DNA of 64,000 nucleotides from Bacteroidales bacterium. GTDB lineage: Bacteria > Bacteroidota > Bacteroidia > Bacteroidales > Marinilabiliaceae. Location of the stretch: contig JAKSLG010000007.1 in NCBI GenBank assembly GCA_024401295.1, positions 1 to 64,000 of the forward strand, given 5' to 3'. A program made the translations under genes and the position numbers. The notes beneath the pieces were generated by a model that was not told the origin of the DNA, did not search any database, and was given only the letters and a program-made list of their open reading frames with translations. Shown piece after piece: positions 61,395-64,000 of the stretch; position 1 is the first letter of the stretch, and the number at the start of each line of letters is the position of its first letter.

Positions 61395-63415
61395 GTAAGC
61401 GTAGCCCAAAAGAGAACATAGATTTGGACAACGCTGAATTTCAGGATGTCTTCAATCTGATAAAGAACACGAACTCGTCAATCTACATGACAGGTCGTGC
61501 GGGCACCGGCAAATCCACCTTTTTGCGATACATTGTCCGCAATATCAAGAAGAAGACCGTCGTACTTGCCCCAACAGGCATTGCTGCCGTGAATGCCGGA
61601 GGTGTCACAATACATTCATTTTTCAAAGTTCCATTCCATCCTTTTGCACTCGATGATGTCAACTTCACGACACCAGAGCGCCTGAAGGAACGCCAGAAAT
61701 TCAACAAGGAAAAAATCAAGCTCATACAAGAGCTGGAACTCATCGTGATAGATGAAGTTTCGATGGTCAGAGCCGACCTGCTGGATTTCATCGATTTGAT
61801 TCTGCGTGTCTATACGGGAAAGAGGAACATCCCTTTTGGCGGAAAGCAGATGCTCTTGGTCGGAGATGCCTTCCAGCTTGAACCTGTCGCAAAGCGTGAA
61901 GACTGGGACATCTTGCGAAGATTCTACACATCGCCATTCTTCTTTGATGCACAAGTGTTCAAGCGCATCGACCTGGTACAAATAGAGCTTCGCAAAGTCT
62001 ATCGACAGCATGAAGATGCGTTTCTGTCGCTTCTCGACAGGGTCCGCACAAGCAATTCGACGATCAACGACATGGGGCTGATAAACAGCCGACACATCCC
62101 GAACTTCATGCCACAAGACGGCCAGATGTACATCACACTCACATCGGTCAAAGCAACGGCTGACGAGATAAACGACACCAAACTCGAAGAGTTGCCGGAC
62201 ACGCCCCGAGTATATAAGGGCATGGTGACGGGCGATTTCCCAGAGACATCATATCCGACGAGCCTCAAGATGACGCTCAAGGCCGGAGCACAGGTCGTTT
62301 TCATCAAAAACGACCCGGAACGACGATGGTACAACGGCACGATTGCACGTATTGTCGAACTTGAAGAAGAGGGAATATGGGCCGAAGACGAGAAGGGAGA
62401 CAAATTTTTCGTCGAGCCCGATCTATGGGACAACGTCAGATATAAATATGACGAAAAAGAGCACAAAGTGGTCGAGGAGGTGCTTGGCACATTCAAGCAA
62501 CTGCCACTTCGACTGGCATGGGCAATAACCATACACAAAAGCCAAGGCCTGACATTCGACCATGTCATCATAGACCTCGGCAGAGGTGCGTTTGCCTGCG
62601 GACAGGTCTATGTCGCCTTGAGCCGCTGCCGCACCATAGACGGCATAATATTGCGTTCGCCAATCACACAACGCGACATCATGACAAACAGTCATGTCGT
62701 CAACTTCTCGGCCGAAGCAAACAATCGCGTCCTGATTGAAAAGCAGTTGTCCGAAGCACGAGCCATACAACTATACTCCAATGCGTCACTATCGTTCAGA
62801 CGAGGCGACTACAAAAGCGCACTTCAATGTCTGATGGACGCTTTCATGCTAAAGCCTGAAGACCTTGAGAACAAGGCTGCAAGGCGACTCATCGGCATGC
62901 GACTCGGCATAATCGGAAAGCTAAACAACGAAATTGAGCAACTCGTCGAGGAAAAGCGCAAGATGCGCAAATCGGTATTTGAATTTGCTCAAGAATATTA
63001 TCTGCTCTCGGTTGAATGCAAGCACAAATATGGAGACAACCGTTCGGCTCGAGCGAACCTGAACAAAGCCATACGCCTTGCACCGGAATATGTTGACGCG
63101 CTCAAACTGAGAGCCGAAATCGAACTTGAAACCGGAGACTACGATCAAGCGCTCGAAGATGCGACGGCCGCAATTGCAGCCAGTGCGAACCCATGCGATG
63201 CCCTTAAGCTCAGAGCCAACGTACACTGCAAGATGCGCAATCTTGGAAATGCATACAACGACCTCATGAAAGCCATGCGCATAAACGATGAAGATGCCGA
63301 GACATATCGAATGCTCTCGGAAATATGTCGAAAAATCGGTGAGGACGAGGATGCGGAAAGATACGAGAACATTGCAGATGCGCTCGACGACAGATTCAAT
63401 GATGAAGAAGATTGA
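61391..63415 (+). CDS. Pif1/RecD-like helicase with C-terminal TPR region
   Basis: 674 aa from the ATG at 61391, which overlaps the flavin reductase stop; an in-frame ATG at 61298 would bury 31 extra residues in that gene. Walker A GRAGTGKS (35-42), APTGIAAVNAGG, Walker B VIDEVSMV, and near 370-420 AITIHKSQGLTFDHV and YVALSRCRT (motifs V/VI, UvrD_C_2 type) define an SF1B helicase. Residues ~460-660 form helical TPR-like repeats (YVDALKLRAEIELETGDYDQAL). A role in replication or repair with a protein partner bound to the TPRs is inferred. Confidence 0.88.
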   Translation: MSKRSPKENIDLDNAEFQDVFNLIKNTNSSIYMTGRAGTGKSTFLRYIVRNIKKKTVVLAPTGIAAVNAGGVTIHSFFKVPFHPFALDDVNFTTPERLKERQKFNKEKIKLIQELELIVIDEVSMVRADLLDFIDLILRVYTGKRNIPFGGKQMLLVGDAFQLEPVAKREDWDILRRFYTSPFFFDAQVFKRIDLVQIELRKVYRQHEDAFLSLLDRVRTSNSTINDMGLINSRHIPNFMPQDGQMYITLTSVKATADEINDTKLEELPDTPRVYKGMVTGDFPETSYPTSLKMTLKAGAQVVFIKNDPERRWYNGTIARIVELEEEGIWAEDEKGDKFFVEPDLWDNVRYKYDEKEHKVVEEVLGTFKQLPLRLAWAITIHKSQGLTFDHVIIDLGRGAFACGQVYVALSRCRTIDGIILRSPITQRDIMTNSHVVNFSAEANNRVLIEKQLSEARAIQLYSNASLSFRRGDYKSALQCLMDAFMLKPEDLENKAARRLIGMRLGIIGKLNNEIEQLVEEKRKMRKSVFEFAQEYYLLSVECKHKYGDNRSARANLNKAIRLAPEYVDALKLRAEIELETGDYDQALEDATAAIAASANPCDALKLRANVHCKMRNLGNAYNDLMKAMRINDEDAETYRMLSEICRKIGEDEDAERYENIADALDDRFNDEED

Positions 63416-63580
63416 TCTTGCCAAATCATTCTTCCACATCAAGAAATACAAAGCCGACATCTGCATAATCCAAGTGTCAAATGCATCCGACCAATAAATA
63501 ATGCAAAACAAGCCCTTAATAATTGGCATTATATTGCTATATTTGCTCATTAGAGTCATTGACGTCTACAACCATTGAAA

Positions 63581-64000
63581 ATGCTTGACAAGCAGCAATA
63601 TAAACCAGAGCATGCAGTGAATTTCCTGAAATACTGTCCTCATTGCGGAAGTGCAGATTTCGTGGCCAAATCACGCAAGGAATTCGCATGCAGGGACTGT
63701 GGCTTCAACTTCTTTCCGAATGCGGCTGCAGCCGTGGCTTGCGTCATTGAAGACTCTGATGGTAAAATAATGCTCACAAAACGGGCTCGCGATCCATGGA
63801 AAGGCTGTTATGATCTTCCAGGCGGCTTTGTTGACCCGGGAGAGAGCATCGAAGAAGCCATTCATCGCGAGATGAAGGAAGAGACCGGATGCGATGTCCG
63901 CATCGAATCTTTCATATGTTCACGTCCGAATCGTTACATCTTCAGCGGCTATGAAGTCAACACAACAGACATAGCCTTCAGATGTCGCCTTGCAGAACAT
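63581..64000 (+). CDS. NUDIX hydrolase with N-terminal zinc ribbon (partial)
   Basis: 140 codons present; the 3' end is outside the window. An N-terminal zinc ribbon (CPHCGS then CRDCGF) is followed by the Nudix box, running from GGFVDPGE through to REMKEETG, complete with its catalytic Glu residues. The ribbon resembles that of NudC-type NADH pyrophosphatases, but the protein is shorter at the N-terminus and may be a general nucleotide-sugar or ADP-ribose hydrolase. The upstream 165 bp hold no clear promoter. Confidence 0.85.
   Translation, partial: MLDKQQYKPEHAVNFLKYCPHCGSADFVAKSRKEFACRDCGFNFFPNAAAAVACVIEDSDGKIMLTKRARDPWKGCYDLPGGFVDPGESIEEAIHREMKEETGCDVRIESFICSRPNRYIFSGYEVNTTDIAFRCRLAEH

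Noticed and set aside
63402-63497. 31-codon frame after the helicase
   Set aside because: Too short, begins inside the helicase stop region, and has no recognisable features; it may be read-through of non-coding sequence.

Overview
The window looks like one contiguous piece of a Bacteroidales (Bacteroidota) chromosome. The evidence is the repeated -7 promoter element TAnnTTTG upstream of many genes, A-rich leaders without Shine-Dalgarno sequences, and families typical of that order: DUF3667, 6-bladed beta-propeller lipoproteins, secreted GH43, TPR-SpoIIE phosphatases, and an acyl-CoA carboxylase operon. Genus cannot be fixed from the sequence alone; a gut Prevotella- or Muribaculaceae-like organism is plausible. 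I saw no rRNA, tRNA, CRISPR array, insertion sequence or phage gene.

Layout. 1-12 kb: an envelope protein fragment, then a MATE exporter, a thioredoxin-fold exported protein, DUF3667, a beta-propeller lipoprotein, an HMGL-like aldolase, an exported DNA/RNA nuclease, a secreted GH43, a CPBP protease and a LysE exporter. 12.7-19.2 kb (minus): a six-gene envelope redox operon (exported nitroreductase, TonB receptor, NapH/NapG-like Fe-S protein, Tat-exported aldo/keto reductase with ferredoxin domain, DUF1893, ECF S-component). 19.3-28.4 kb (minus): a tight operon ispE, two TPR-SpoIIE phosphatases, a small unknown gene, engB, a GHL10 hydrolase and DUF418. 28.6-30.9 kb (minus): a Y-family polymerase with a small conserved partner and a nitroreductase. 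31.2-36.5 kb (plus): an AspT/YidE-type transporter followed by a three-subunit biotin-dependent acyl-CoA carboxylase.

36.5-55.0 kb (minus): a 19-gene surface-polysaccharide operon. It starts with an unknown 416-aa protein, then the Wzm/Wzt ABC exporter, about eleven glycosyltransferases (one GT10 fucosyltransferase, one Alg13-Alg14 fusion), three left-handed beta-helix acyltransferases, a Wzy/WaaL-like protein and a nucleotidyltransferase-fold protein. Its middle is visibly more AT-rich than the flanks, as expected for an exchanged capsule or O-antigen locus. 55.2-58.3 kb (minus): xylulokinase and a sugar/proton symporter. 59.4-63.4 kb (plus): pyrB, pyrI, a flavin reductase and a Pif1/RecD-like helicase with TPRs. 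The window ends inside a NUDIX hydrolase.

The most system-like candidate is the envelope redox operon: two flavin/NAD(P)H-family oxidoreductases carry export signals and sit beside a membrane quinol-dehydrogenase-like Fe-S protein with an internal twin-arginine segment. Other points of interest are an 11-bp-periodic repeat between wzm and wzt, a frameshifted acetyltransferase at a T5 run, the unknown first gene of the polysaccharide operon, and the paired TPR-SpoIIE phosphatases.
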